Positions 7,970-14,608 of a stretch of DNA of 19,079 nt are shown here, piece by piece (the stretch's first letter is position 1; every line of letters begins with the position of its first letter). The position numbers were made by a program, and so were the translations under genes. Below the pieces are notes generated by a model that was given only the letters and a program-made list of their open reading frames with translations, did not search any database and was not told the DNA's origin. Source of the stretch: an uncultured Cocleimonas sp. (GTDB lineage Bacteria > Pseudomonadota > Gammaproteobacteria > Thiotrichales > Thiotrichaceae); assembly GCA_937974135.1 (NCBI GenBank), contig CALJIH010000261.1, positions 1-19,079 on the forward strand. The letters run 5' to 3'.

Positions 7970-8938
7970 ATGAAAGCTAATAAATTATCCAACAAAACCA
8001 AACAAAGAACAGCATCCCCTCTGCCAATGAAAATGGGTGTCTCCGCGAGTCGGGTTTGGCTACCAAAAGTGGGCGATTATAAAAACGCAACTGAGAAATA
8101 TGACACTTGGGCGACTATGCTGGATTTTTTGCTGGAACGCTTCCCGTTTATTAGTGAAGACATTTTACGTGAACGCATGCTACGCGGAGAAATTGTCACT
8201 GAATCTGGTGCTCAAATTTTGCCAGACAGTCCTTTTCAAGCAGAAATTTTTCTGTTTTATTATCGCGAAGTCCCCGACGAGATTAAGGTCCCCTTTAAAG
8301 AAGAAGTTTTATTCAAAGATAATAATATTATTGTTGTTGATAAGCCCCACTTTGTACCCGTATCACCTTCGGGTCGTTATGTAAAAGAAACATTATTATC
8401 ACGCTTAAAGCATCATTACCAAAACGAAGATATCAGCCCTATCCATCGCTTAGACAGAGAAACGGCAGGTGTTATTCTGTTTAGTTGCAATCCTGAGATC
8501 CGAGGTGCTTACCAGCATTTATTTCAACAGCGCAAAGTTAAAAAGATGTATGAAGCGATTGCTCCACTAAGTAACAACGAATTTCCATTTACCTATAGAA
8601 GTAGAATCACAGCACACAACGAAATTTTCTTTCTCATGACCGAAGAAGAAGGAGAGGAAAATTCCGAGACCTTATTGGAAATAGCAGAAGTTAAAGGAGA
8701 TCTGGCAAAATATCATTTGTCACCCGTGACAGGAAGACAGCATCAACTCAGAGTGCATATGTCAGCACTAGGTTGCCCTATTTTAAATGATCAGTTTTAT
8801 CCAGAGTTAAAAGCGGCGAAAGGCGATGACTTTTCACAGCCTTTGCAGTTATTAGCTAAACGCATTGAATTTATTGATCCAATATCAAATGAAGTTCGAG
8901 TGTTTACTAGTAACCAGAATTTAAAACTACCCGAATAA
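7970..8938 (+). CDS. RluA/RsuA-family pseudouridine synthase
   Basis: 322-residue RNA modification enzyme that isomerises a uridine to pseudouridine in rRNA or tRNA. The catalytic motif HRLDRETAG (159-167) carries the active-site Asp162, and GRQHQLRVHMSALG near residue 260 is the second family motif. An S4-like stretch (FLLERFPFISEDILRERMLRGEI) precedes the catalytic domain. The N-terminal 20 residues are basic and poorly conserved in kind; an internal ATG at 8027 (MKMGVSASRVWLP) is an alternative start, and neither start has a strong ribosome-binding site. The target site cannot be assigned. A G-rich repeat starts 5 nt after the stop, and the next gene converges. Confidence 0.85.
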   Translation: MKANKLSNKTKQRTASPLPMKMGVSASRVWLPKVGDYKNATEKYDTWATMLDFLLERFPFISEDILRERMLRGEIVTESGAQILPDSPFQAEIFLFYYREVPDEIKVPFKEEVLFKDNNIIVVDKPHFVPVSPSGRYVKETLLSRLKHHYQNEDISPIHRLDRETAGVILFSCNPEIRGAYQHLFQQRKVKKMYEAIAPLSNNEFPFTYRSRITAHNEIFFLMTEEEGEENSETLLEIAEVKGDLAKYHLSPVTGRQHQLRVHMSALGCPILNDQFYPELKAAKGDDFSQPLQLLAKRIEFIDPISNEVRVFTSNQNLKLPE

Positions 8939-8943
8939 AGCAA

Positions 8944-8964
8944 AAAAGACACCCCCCTACTTTT
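8944..8964 (-). repeat. G-rich 21-bp interspersed repeat, copy 2
   Basis: On the minus strand it reads AAAAGTA, six G, TGTCTTTT, preceded by GCCC. It sits between the convergent pseudouridine synthase and outer-membrane genes, in the sense orientation of the latter and 32 nt beyond its stop codon. Confidence 0.88.
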
Positions 8965-8996
8965 GGGCAGTGTTAAATATCTGATCTAACAAAATT

Positions 8997-9518
8997 CTAA
9001 TACGTTTTAACTGCTACACCTGCATTTACAGTGTCTAATTCTTCACCTCGAAATTCGTGGCGTTGAAATTCTACACGTACATCGATATTTTCTGAAACAT
9101 GATAATAACCACCAACACCATAGAAAAATTCGGTGTCATCAGAATCACTGCTAACGGTATTATTAGTGCTGTCAGCGTTAATCTGTTCAATACCTATACG
9201 TGCAAATAAACCTGCTTTTTCACTAACAGGTAAATAACCAAGTGCAGAGAGTTGAATGGCTGTCGCTTCAAATTCAGCGTCTACACCACCGACGCTTTCG
9301 GTATTTTCACCAAAATCTGCATAGCCTAGTTCTATAGAAATATTACTGTTTATATATTTACCAACTGCAACGCTATAGCCTCCCTGATCGGAATTGGAAG
9401 CAAATTCAGCATTTAGTCCATTCGCGGTTACGTACCAGGAATTTTCCGTGGCTTGGGCGTTGCTTGCACTAAACAGTAACAATAAAGGGAGTGATAACTT
9501 TAAGATTGATGTTTTCAT
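8997..9518 (-). CDS. Small outer-membrane beta-barrel protein (OMP_b-brl type)
   Basis: 173-residue exported protein. The signal peptide is clear: MKTSILKLSLPLLLLFSASNAQA, with cleavage expected after residue 23. The mature part alternates hydrophobic and polar residues in Gly/aromatic-rich strands (for example YSVAVGKYINSNISIELGYADF, shown here by its ends, and FFYGVGGYYHV), with an acidic loop STNNTVSSDSDD around 125-136. This is the pattern of eight-stranded OmpA/OmpX/OmpW-like barrels. The last residue is Tyr, an aromatic as expected for a Bam-recognised C-terminal strand. It carries no OmpA peptidoglycan-binding domain. Function is unknown; it is probably a structural or adhesion-related surface protein. 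It appears to be a single-gene unit with its promoter in the 9519-9699 gap. Confidence 0.8.
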   Translation of the reverse strand: MKTSILKLSLPLLLLFSASNAQATENSWYVTANGLNAEFASNSDQGGYSVAVGKYINSNISIELGYADFGENTESVGGVDAEFEATAIQLSALGYLPVSEKAGLFARIGIEQINADSTNNTVSSDSDDTEFFYGVGGYYHVSENIDVRVEFQRHEFRGEELDTVNAGVAVKTY

Positions 9519-9573
9519 TTAAAATCCATGTTAATTAAAACCAATAAATGAATATCTAAATTGATATTTATTT

Positions 9574-9588
9574 CAGTCTAGCAGACTG
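9574..9588. promoter_or_regulatory. Perfect dyad upstream of the beta-barrel gene
   Basis: CAGTCT (9574-9579), AGC, AGACTG (9583-9588) is a perfect 6-bp inverted repeat 55 nt upstream of the beta-barrel start codon. No gene ends nearby on the plus strand, so a plus-strand terminator (a TTTTAATT tail follows) has no obvious client; an operator or a 5'-leader hairpin for the beta-barrel gene is more likely. Apart from this and the hairpin at 9686-9700, I see nothing defined in 9519-9699. Confidence 0.4.
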
Positions 9589-9685
9589 TTTTAATTAACT
9601 TTGGTCAAAAAACAAGCGTTTCCTAAAGCTATTTAGGTGATAACTCTTAAAAATTAGAAGATGCAAATAATGAGATTGATATAAA

Positions 9686-9700
9686 AATTGATACTCAATT
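9686..9700 (-). terminator. Possible weak terminator after the 63-residue gene
   Basis: On the minus strand AATTGA, loop GTA, TCAATT forms a 6-bp stem that overlaps the first base of the stop codon and is followed by TTTATATC. The stem is all A/T but for two pairs, so termination would be weak. Confidence 0.28.
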
Positions 9701-9891
9701 TATTTCATAGCGTTATATAACATCAATAACAGCAATGAAGAAATAGCCCCTATAGGAATTGCGAAAACTACGACAAAAAAGTAAGCAGCACTTTCACCAA
9801 AAACAAAATAGACAATCACACTTAAGATTGCCCCTATAATTAGAGTACTCAACGCAAGGTTTAAAAATAAGGTTCTGTTTTCCTTTATCAT
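9700..9891 (-). CDS. Small two-helix membrane protein, unknown
   Basis: 63 residues with a charged N-terminus (MIKENR) and two long hydrophobic stretches: LFLNLALSTLIIGAILSVIVYFVFG (ends at about residue 32) and a second one from about residue 35 to 58, ending in YNAMK. The sequence is low in charge and looks like a genuine integral membrane protein rather than chance. I recognise no family. No clear ribosome-binding site precedes the ATG, which lowers confidence. It lies between the beta-barrel gene and the homocysteine methyltransferase gene on the same strand, separated from the latter by repeat copy 3, and might be its distal transcription partner. Confidence 0.5.
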   Translation of the reverse strand: MIKENRTLFLNLALSTLIIGAILSVIVYFVFGESAAYFFVVVFAIPIGAISSLLLLMLYNAMK

Positions 9892-9926
9892 CTAATGAGA
9901 TAGTCATGCAAGAAAAATAACATTAT

Positions 9927-9947
9927 AAAAGACACCCCCCTACTTTT
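9927..9947 (-). repeat. G-rich 21-bp interspersed repeat, copy 3
   Basis: Minus-strand reading AAAAGTA, six G, TGTCTTTT, preceded by GCTT. It lies 9 nt beyond the stop codon of the homocysteine methyltransferase gene, in the sense of that gene. The core is identical to copy 2. Confidence 0.88.
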
Positions 9948-9956
9948 AAGCAGTTT

Positions 9957-11021
9957 CTAGCGCCTGCGCCGTGATCGTCGCGGCTCATCTTTCTTAGCCA
10001 AAGCTCCATCCGCAACTTCTAATTTACCTTCTAATTGCGCAATTGCTCCTGGGCTTAATTCACCTAAACGCGATTCAATATCTGCTCGGGTTGGACTTGC
10101 ACCTTTGTTGTGGTTATCAATGGCTTTGCGCATTGCAGCAACATGATTGGGTGAGGTGCCACAGCAGCCGCCAACGATCGTTGCGCCGGCGTCAATCGCC
10201 ATGCCTGCGTAATCAGCCATGATCTCTTCGGTACCGCTGTAGACAATTTCCCCGTCGATGTATTCAGGTACTCCACAATTTGCTTTAGAGATAATAATCG
10301 GGGCGTCTGGGTTATCGCCCATAGATGTTTTGATATTGATAATCGCCGCCACTAACTCAGGTGCGCCCACACCACAATTAGAGCCAATTGCCATCAGCGG
10401 AGTTCCAGTATCTTTACCAATTGAATCACTGACTTTAACAATATCATTGGGCGACAAGCCCATCATGGTGCGTCCATTGGTATCAATACTATATGTTGTG
10501 ACAATGGGTAAACCTAGACCTGTACAAGCTTCGACAGCAGCTCGGGCTTCATCAGGCGATGATAGGGTTTCAATCCAGAATACATCTACACCACCTTTTT
10601 TTAATGCTTCGGCTTGTTCTCTAAATGCTTCAACAGCTTGTTCATGTAACATGGTTCCTAATGGGATCAGCAACTCCCCTGTCGGCCCCATTGAGCCTGC
10701 ACACACGATTTGTCTCCCTGATTTTTCAATTTCATCTTTAAGAATCTTAACTGCATTTACATTTAGTTCTTCTACACGATCACCTGCTTGGTGAAGGTTT
10801 AAACGAAAATGCGTGCCACCAAAGGTATTGGTGAGAATGATATCAGAGCCTGCTTCAACAAAATTACGGTAGTGCTGAGCAATTCTATCTTGGTGGTCGG
10901 TATTCCAAAGTTCTGGTGAATCGCCGGTTTCTAAGCCCATCCCAAAGAGGTTTGAACCCGTTGCGCCATCAGCCAATAAAACACCTTTTTCTTCGATTAA
11001 ATCTTTCAGTAAAGTAGACAT
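9957..11021 (-). CDS. Homocysteine S-methyltransferase (BHMT-like, Zn-dependent), MetH module 1 as a separate protein
   Basis: 354-residue Pfam S-methyl_trans protein that binds homocysteine thiolate on zinc and methylates it to methionine. Zinc ligands are visible: Cys216 in GSNCG and Cys286/Cys287 in GGCCGT. The N-terminal ADGATGSNLFGMG (17-29) and TNTFGGTH (64-71) are family motifs. Eukaryotic BHMT takes the methyl group from betaine; here the neighbours suggest the donor is a methylated corrinoid protein, as in the N-terminal module of MetH, but direct betaine use is not excluded. The last 40 or so residues extend beyond the catalytic barrel and finish in RRSRRRR (348-354), a basic tail shared in character with two other proteins of the cluster. 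It is transcribed divergently from the corrinoid operon across a 265-nt gap. Confidence 0.88.
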   Translation of the reverse strand: MSTLLKDLIEEKGVLLADGATGSNLFGMGLETGDSPELWNTDHQDRIAQHYRNFVEAGSDIILTNTFGGTHFRLNLHQAGDRVEELNVNAVKILKDEIEKSGRQIVCAGSMGPTGELLIPLGTMLHEQAVEAFREQAEALKKGGVDVFWIETLSSPDEARAAVEACTGLGLPIVTTYSIDTNGRTMMGLSPNDIVKVSDSIGKDTGTPLMAIGSNCGVGAPELVAAIINIKTSMGDNPDAPIIISKANCGVPEYIDGEIVYSGTEEIMADYAGMAIDAGATIVGGCCGTSPNHVAAMRKAIDNHNKGASPTRADIESRLGELSPGAIAQLEGKLEVADGALAKKDEPRRSRRRR

Positions 11022-11286
11022 ACATTTCTCAATTACAATTTATTTCAGAATTATGGCTTATCCATATTTTTTAACACATGAATATTTATAATAAATGGCG
11101 CGGAAATACTCATACCACTAATTTATCGTTATTTTTTCATTACAAAAGACACCCCCCACCTTTTTGCCATTTTTTCCCTTTCAGCTGTCGTGATTGAATA
11201 AGGTTAAGTCGTTAATTCTCTCGCATTTTATTATCCTAAGAAATACACTTAAACTATTGTAAACCTTAACTTAGAGAGCAGTTTTT
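11022..11286. promoter_or_regulatory. Divergent promoter region of the corrinoid cluster
   Basis: This 265-nt AT-rich gap separates the two divergent transcription units and must hold both promoters. TATTAT at 11229-11234 is a possible -10 element for the rightward operon, but no convincing -35 accompanies it. AGAGAG (11273-11278) is the ribosome-binding site for the corrinoid gene. Repeat copy 4 lies in the middle. I saw no cobalamin riboswitch or SAM riboswitch architecture. A binding site for the GlxA-type regulator encoded at the far end of the cluster would be expected here but cannot be pinpointed. Confidence 0.5.
11144..11164 (-). repeat. G-rich 21-bp interspersed repeat, copy 4 (variant)
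   Basis: Minus-strand reading AAAAGGT, six G, TGTCTTTT: the sixth base is G rather than T and the seventh T rather than A/G. It is the only copy not placed just after a stop codon; it sits in the divergent promoter region, 122 nt upstream of the homocysteine methyltransferase start. Confidence 0.8.
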
Positions 11287-11985
11287 ATGTCTGATGATTA
11301 TGATGACGAAGATATTATCTTAGGTGACTTACCTGACGATGAATTAGTTGAGCAAATGCAAGACGATTTATACGATGGTTTAAAAGAAGAAGTTATCGAA
11401 GGCACTGAGATTTTATTGGAACGCGGCTGGGCGGCTGACAAGGTTTTAACTGAAGCGTTAGTGGGCGGTATGACCATTGTTGGTATCGACTTCCGCGACG
11501 GAATCTTATTCGTTCCTGAAGTATTGTCATCGGCAAACGCGATGAAAGGCGGCATGGAAGTATTGCGCCCGCTACTCTCAGCTTCTGATGGTGCTCGCGC
11601 AGGCAAAATGGTTATCGGCACGGTGAAAGGTGATATTCACGATATCGGCAAAAATCTTGTAAAAATGATGATGGAAGGCGCAGGTTTTGAAGTCATTGAT
11701 TTGGGCATCAATCAATCAGTTGAAGAATACTTTGCGGCACTGGAAGAACATAAGCCAGATATTTTAGGCATGTCTGCGCTACTTACAACCACGATGCCTT
11801 ACATGAAAGTTGTGATCGACGAAATGGTTTCACAAGGTATTCGTGAAGACTACATCGTGCTAGTGGGTGGTGCACCACTAAATGAAGAATTTGGCGAGGC
11901 CGTAGGCGCAGATGCATATTGTCGTGATGCTGCTTCTGCAGTTGACATTGCGAAAGAGCAAGTAGCGCTTAAAAGAGCTAGCTAG
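11287..11985 (+). CDS. Corrinoid (B12-binding) methyl carrier protein with acidic N-terminus
   Basis: 232-residue cobalamin-binding protein of the MtbC/MtmC/MetH-domain type that carries the methyl group on cobalt. The helical cap domain covers about residues 25-98 and includes the PEVLSSANAMKGGM segment. The Rossmann B12-binding domain has the DxHxxG motif as GDIHDIGKN (115-123) with cobalt-ligating His118, then SALLTTT (163-169) and VGGAP (193-197). The first 32 residues are unusual: 14 Asp/Glu among residues 3-30 (starting MSDDYDDEDI) and no Lys or Arg before residue 33. Such an extension is not needed for B12 binding and contrasts with the Arg-rich tails of its presumed partners. It is the first gene of the rightward operon, with good ribosome-binding site AGAGAG. 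Confidence 0.93.
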   Translation: MSDDYDDEDIILGDLPDDELVEQMQDDLYDGLKEEVIEGTEILLERGWAADKVLTEALVGGMTIVGIDFRDGILFVPEVLSSANAMKGGMEVLRPLLSASDGARAGKMVIGTVKGDIHDIGKNLVKMMMEGAGFEVIDLGINQSVEEYFAALEEHKPDILGMSALLTTTMPYMKVVIDEMVSQGIREDYIVLVGGAPLNEEFGEAVGADAYCRDAASAVDIAKEQVALKRAS

Positions 11986-11996
11986 CTCGTTTAGAC

Positions 11997-12650
11997 ATGA
12001 GCACCGATATTAAAAAAACGGTCAATATCATCGCCTGCGGTGCTCTAGCGAATGAACTAGTTGCGCTGAAAAGCCTCAATGACTGGCAGCATTTCAATGT
12101 GGATTGCGTGCCAGCTAAATATCATTCAACACCTGATCTGATTCCAGATGCTGTTCGTGAAAAAATCGCCAAGTTTAGCCGAGAAAATGATGGTGAAATA
12201 CTCATCGCCTATGGTGATTGTGGCACCGGTGGTGAACTAGATCGCATTATTGAAGACAGCAACGCAAAGGGTATAAAAACGAGTCGTTTACCCGGTGCGC
12301 ACTGTTATCAATTCTTTGCTGGACAACAAGAGTTCGAAGACCTACACGAAGCGGAAATTGGCACCTTCTATTTAACAGACTTTTTAACTCAACATTTTGA
12401 AACCTATGTTTGGAAAATGTTAGGCCTAGATCGCAAGCCAGAATTATTAGATATGTATTTTGCGAATTACAAAAAGCTTATCTATTTGGCGCAAACAGAA
12501 AACCCAGAACTCACCGAAAAAGCCAAAATTGGCGCCGAACGTTTAGGCTTGAGCTTCGAGCGTATTTTCACCGGATATGGTGAAATGCAAACTGAGCTCG
12601 AAAATAAAGAATTCCATGTCTCAATCGAGACATTATCTGCCCGCCACTAA
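11997..12650 (+). CDS. DUF1638 protein, corrinoid-cluster associated
   Basis: 217-residue protein of the DUF1638 family, which is commonly encoded next to corrinoid methyltransferase components; its biochemical role is not established. Conserved-looking features are ACGAL (Cys14), PAKYHSTPDLIPD (His43), YGDCGTGGELDR (Cys75) and LPGAHCYQFFAG (His102, Cys103). The Cys/His pattern suggests metal or corrinoid handling, which is inference. It starts 11 nt after the corrinoid gene stop and is cytosolic, with no signal or membrane segment. Its position directly after the carrier suggests it works on that protein, for example in cofactor loading. Confidence 0.85.
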   Translation: MSTDIKKTVNIIACGALANELVALKSLNDWQHFNVDCVPAKYHSTPDLIPDAVREKIAKFSRENDGEILIAYGDCGTGGELDRIIEDSNAKGIKTSRLPGAHCYQFFAGQQEFEDLHEAEIGTFYLTDFLTQHFETYVWKMLGLDRKPELLDMYFANYKKLIYLAQTENPELTEKAKIGAERLGLSFERIFTGYGEMQTELENKEFHVSIETLSARH

Positions 12651-12655
12651 TGTAA

Positions 12656-12679
12656 AAATCACTCGCTGTAGTGTGATTT
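12656..12679 (+). terminator. Intercistronic hairpin between DUF1638 and the 'virulence factor' gene
   Basis: AAATCAC (12656-12662) and GTGATTT (12673-12679) form a perfect 7-bp stem with a 10-nt loop, starting 5 nt after the DUF1638 stop and followed by a T-rich stretch (ATACTTTTATTTTTT). It could be a leaky terminator that reduces expression of the distal genes, or an RNA processing/stability element. The T tract starts several bases after the stem, so strong termination is not expected. Confidence 0.42.
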
Positions 12680-12725
12680 GTTTATACTTTTATTTTTTAA
12701 TTTCATTCATGGAGAAATCAGCGTA

Positions 12726-13040
12726 ATGCCAAAAGTTGTAACCATTTACTGGCGAGATATCCCTTCACAAGTAACTGTTCAAGAAGGGCGTAAGCGTGCA
12801 AAAAAATTACTCCCTGCGCGTTTCCAAGAAGCGATTGATCGTGCCGCAATGCGCGCTAAGAAAAGTGATGCAGATGCTTATCTTGAAGATTGGGAACGTA
12901 AAAACACCAGAGCGGAAGGTGATATTGATGAAATTCTTGCAGATATCACCAATAAAATCGAAACCGAATACGATGATGAACGATTAGACAAGATTTTAAG
13001 AAACAAAGGTATTGATCCTGACAAGCTTGAGGAAGCATGA
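12726..13040 (+). CDS. 'Virulence factor' family small protein
   Basis: 104-residue protein starting at ATG 12726 (MPKVVTIYWRDIPSQVTVQ), preceded by GGAG at 12711-12714. The frame also opens at 12678, but that adds a hydrophobic leader, MFILLFFNFIHGEISV, that spans the ribosome-binding site, so I reject it. The N-terminal YWRDIPSQV and RFQEAIDRAAMRAK segments match the Pfam family called 'virulence factor' (a name with no proven meaning). The C-terminal half is rich in Asp/Glu/Lys and probably helical. Members recur in corrinoid/MetF clusters, and here the MetV-like gene starts immediately after its stop. A role as an accessory or assembly factor of the MetV-MetF or methyl-transfer machinery is inference. 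Confidence 0.8.
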   Translation: MPKVVTIYWRDIPSQVTVQEGRKRAKKLLPARFQEAIDRAAMRAKKSDADAYLEDWERKNTRAEGDIDEILADITNKIETEYDDERLDKILRNKGIDPDKLEEA

Positions 13041-13526
13041 ATGTATGCGATAAGAAAATGGGCTGTTAGCAATGCAGGCTTTTTTAATAAGACCTATATC
13101 GTACTTGAAAAAGTACTCAGTGCTATGCACCCTGTTTGGAAGGCGATTGGATATGATCGAGTGGAAAAACCTGTTGCTTTTATAGAAAAAAATATCAAAG
13201 GTTTACTGTTTGACTGCAAAATGTGTGGCCAATGTATATTGCACGAAACAGGCATGTCATGCCCCATGAACTGTCCCAAAGAACTTCGCAACGGTCCTTG
13301 TGGTGGAGTAAGACCGAACGGACATTGCGAAGTTAAACCTGAAATGCGTTGTGTATGGGTAGAAGCATGGCGCGGCAGTAAAGTCATGAACCCGAATACT
13401 CCTGCAGCAGATTCTCGTGAATCAATCGCAAATATACAACATGCAGTTGACAATCGTCTTCGTGGTAAATCTTCTTGGTTAAAAGAAGTCCGTAAAATTC
13501 ATGAAATAAAGGTGGTTGTCGAATGA
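13041..13526 (+). CDS. MetV-like Cys-rich protein (MTHFR_C domain)
   Basis: 161-residue protein with the methylenetetrahydrofolate-reductase C-terminal-associated domain. Eight Cys lie in the pattern CKMCGQC (59-65), C74, C78, C87, C96 and C104, with the signature NGPCGGVRPNGHCEV. In acetogens MetV binds metal/iron-sulfur centres and forms a tight complex with MetF, feeding electrons to its flavin. The gene abuts the preceding one with no gap, and its TGA overlaps the metF ATG by four bases (ATGA, 13523-13526), so translational coupling and complex formation are very likely. Whether the centre here is Fe-S or zinc cannot be decided from sequence. This type of MetF partner differs from the stand-alone NADH-dependent MetF of enterobacteria. 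Confidence 0.88.
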   Translation: MYAIRKWAVSNAGFFNKTYIVLEKVLSAMHPVWKAIGYDRVEKPVAFIEKNIKGLLFDCKMCGQCILHETGMSCPMNCPKELRNGPCGGVRPNGHCEVKPEMRCVWVEAWRGSKVMNPNTPAADSRESIANIQHAVDNRLRGKSSWLKEVRKIHEIKVVVE

Positions 13527-14512
13527 TGTTTGATGACGAACCAGCTATAGGTGAAAACCTCCCTATTCTACCCGGGCATAATTCTACTGGTCGTTTAGAG
13601 CGCGTATTACGCGCAGGGCATTTTGCAGTCACCGCAGAAATGGCACCGCCTGATTCAGCCGACCCTTCTGAAGTATTTGAACAAGCCGCTCTATTTGATG
13701 GTGTTGCAGATGCAATCAATGCAACCGATGGATCTGGTGCAAACTGTCATATGTCTAGCGTAGGTGTTTGTTCACTATTGACGCGTAAAGGCTACTCGAT
13801 GGTGATGCAAATATCCTGTCGTGATAAAAATAGAATAGCGATTCAAGGCGATGTATTAGGCGCATCCGCAATGGGCGTGGCAAATATGCTGTGCTTGAGT
13901 GGTGATGGTGTGCAAGCGGGTGATCATCCTGAAGCAAAACCTGTGTTTGATTTAGGTGCGATGACTTTGCTCGATACCGTTAAAACTATGCGAGATGAAA
14001 GCCGTTTTGTTAGTGGACGTAAATTAACCATGGCACCCCCAGTGTTTATTGGAGCGGCGGCGAATCCTTTTGCTAAACCTACTGATTTTAGGGTATCTCG
14101 ATTAGAACAAAAGATTAAGGCAGGCGCACAGTTCGTCCAAACCCAATACTGTTTCGACATGCCTATGTTCAAAGATTATATGGCTGAAGCAGGTGATAAA
14201 GGATTGCTTGATAAAGTTTTTGTACTCGCAGGTGTTGGACCCATGGCATCAGCCAGATCAGCGATTTGGATCCGTGACAATGTACCCGGTATTCACATTC
14301 CTGACTGGGTCATTAAACGCCTCGAAGGTGCTGAAAACCCGAAAGAAGAAGGCCAGAAAATCTGCGTTGAGATGATGCAACAATTAAAAGAAGTAGATGG
14401 TGTCGCAGGTGTGCATGTAATGGCCTTTAGACAAGAAAGTTTCGTTAAAGAAATGGTGCTTAAATCAGAAGTATTAGGAGATCGAGTTCCTTGGATGCCA
14501 CCTCAAGAATAA
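13523..14512 (+). CDS. metF: Methylenetetrahydrofolate reductase
   Basis: 329-residue TIM-barrel flavoenzyme that reduces 5,10-methylene-THF to 5-methyl-THF, the methyl donor for methionine synthesis. Visible features are FAVTAEMAPP (about 34-42, with the active-site Glu of the family), NATDGSGANCHMSS, QISCRDKNR, the flavin-side NMLCLSGDG segment, and GAQFVQTQYCFD. It carries an N-terminal extension of about 30 residues compared with E. coli MetF. ATG 13523 overlaps the metV-like stop; ATG 13526 (MFDDEPAIG) is an equally possible start. With the MetV-like protein it probably forms a two-subunit reductase; the electron donor is unknown. Repeat copy 5 follows before the methyltransferase gene. 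Confidence 0.92.
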   Translation: MMFDDEPAIGENLPILPGHNSTGRLERVLRAGHFAVTAEMAPPDSADPSEVFEQAALFDGVADAINATDGSGANCHMSSVGVCSLLTRKGYSMVMQISCRDKNRIAIQGDVLGASAMGVANMLCLSGDGVQAGDHPEAKPVFDLGAMTLLDTVKTMRDESRFVSGRKLTMAPPVFIGAAANPFAKPTDFRVSRLEQKIKAGAQFVQTQYCFDMPMFKDYMAEAGDKGLLDKVFVLAGVGPMASARSAIWIRDNVPGIHIPDWVIKRLEGAENPKEEGQKICVEMMQQLKEVDGVAGVHVMAFRQESFVKEMVLKSEVLGDRVPWMPPQE

Positions 14513-14522
14513 TCGTCTTGAG
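14502..14522 (+). promoter_or_regulatory. Stem-loop spanning the metF stop codon
   Basis: CTCAAGA (14502-14508) and TCTTGAG (14516-14522) are a perfect 7-bp inverted repeat with a 7-nt loop containing the metF stop. No T tract follows directly, so RNA stabilisation or processing is likelier than termination. Repeat copy 5 starts 24 nt later. Confidence 0.4.
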
Positions 14523-14546
14523 TTAAACGTATAAGCAAAACCGCAT

Positions 14547-14567
14547 AAAAGTGGGGGGGTGTCTTTT
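14547..14567 (+). repeat. G-rich 21-bp interspersed repeat, copy 5
   Basis: Plus-strand reading AAAAGTG, six G, TGTCTTTT, preceded by GCAT. The core is identical to copy 1. It is 34 nt after the metF stop and in its sense, 41 nt before the next start codon. Confidence 0.88.
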
Positions 14568-14608
14568 TAAACACTTTCTTACAGCAAATACCTCTATTGG
14601 AGAGAACA

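Noticed and set aside
9574..9588. Rho-independent terminator on the plus strand (stem followed by TTTTAATT)
   Set aside because: No plus-strand gene ends nearby, since the upstream plus-strand gene stops at 8938; kept instead as a possible operator or leader hairpin of the minus-strand beta-barrel gene.
10258..10794. A 178-codon open frame on the plus strand inside the homocysteine methyltransferase gene
   Set aside because: It is antisense to a clearly conserved enzyme, has low-complexity Ser/Pro/Ile-rich content and no recognisable motif; a shadow frame.
11022..11286. Cobalamin or SAM riboswitch ahead of the B12-dependent methionine genes
   Set aside because: I looked for a long structured, GC-containing leader with the usual conserved boxes and saw only AT-rich sequence with small imperfect dyads; a covariance-model search would settle it.
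13094..13719. Long antisense frames across the MetV-like gene and the start of metF
   Set aside because: They oppose strongly conserved coding sequence (Cys cluster, MetF N-terminus) and show no family resemblance.
3823..14567. CRISPR array or intramolecular G-quadruplex formed by the G-rich repeats
   Set aside because: Copies are kilobases apart with genes between, so not a CRISPR array. Each copy has one long G run only, so it cannot fold into a four-tract quadruplex on its own.
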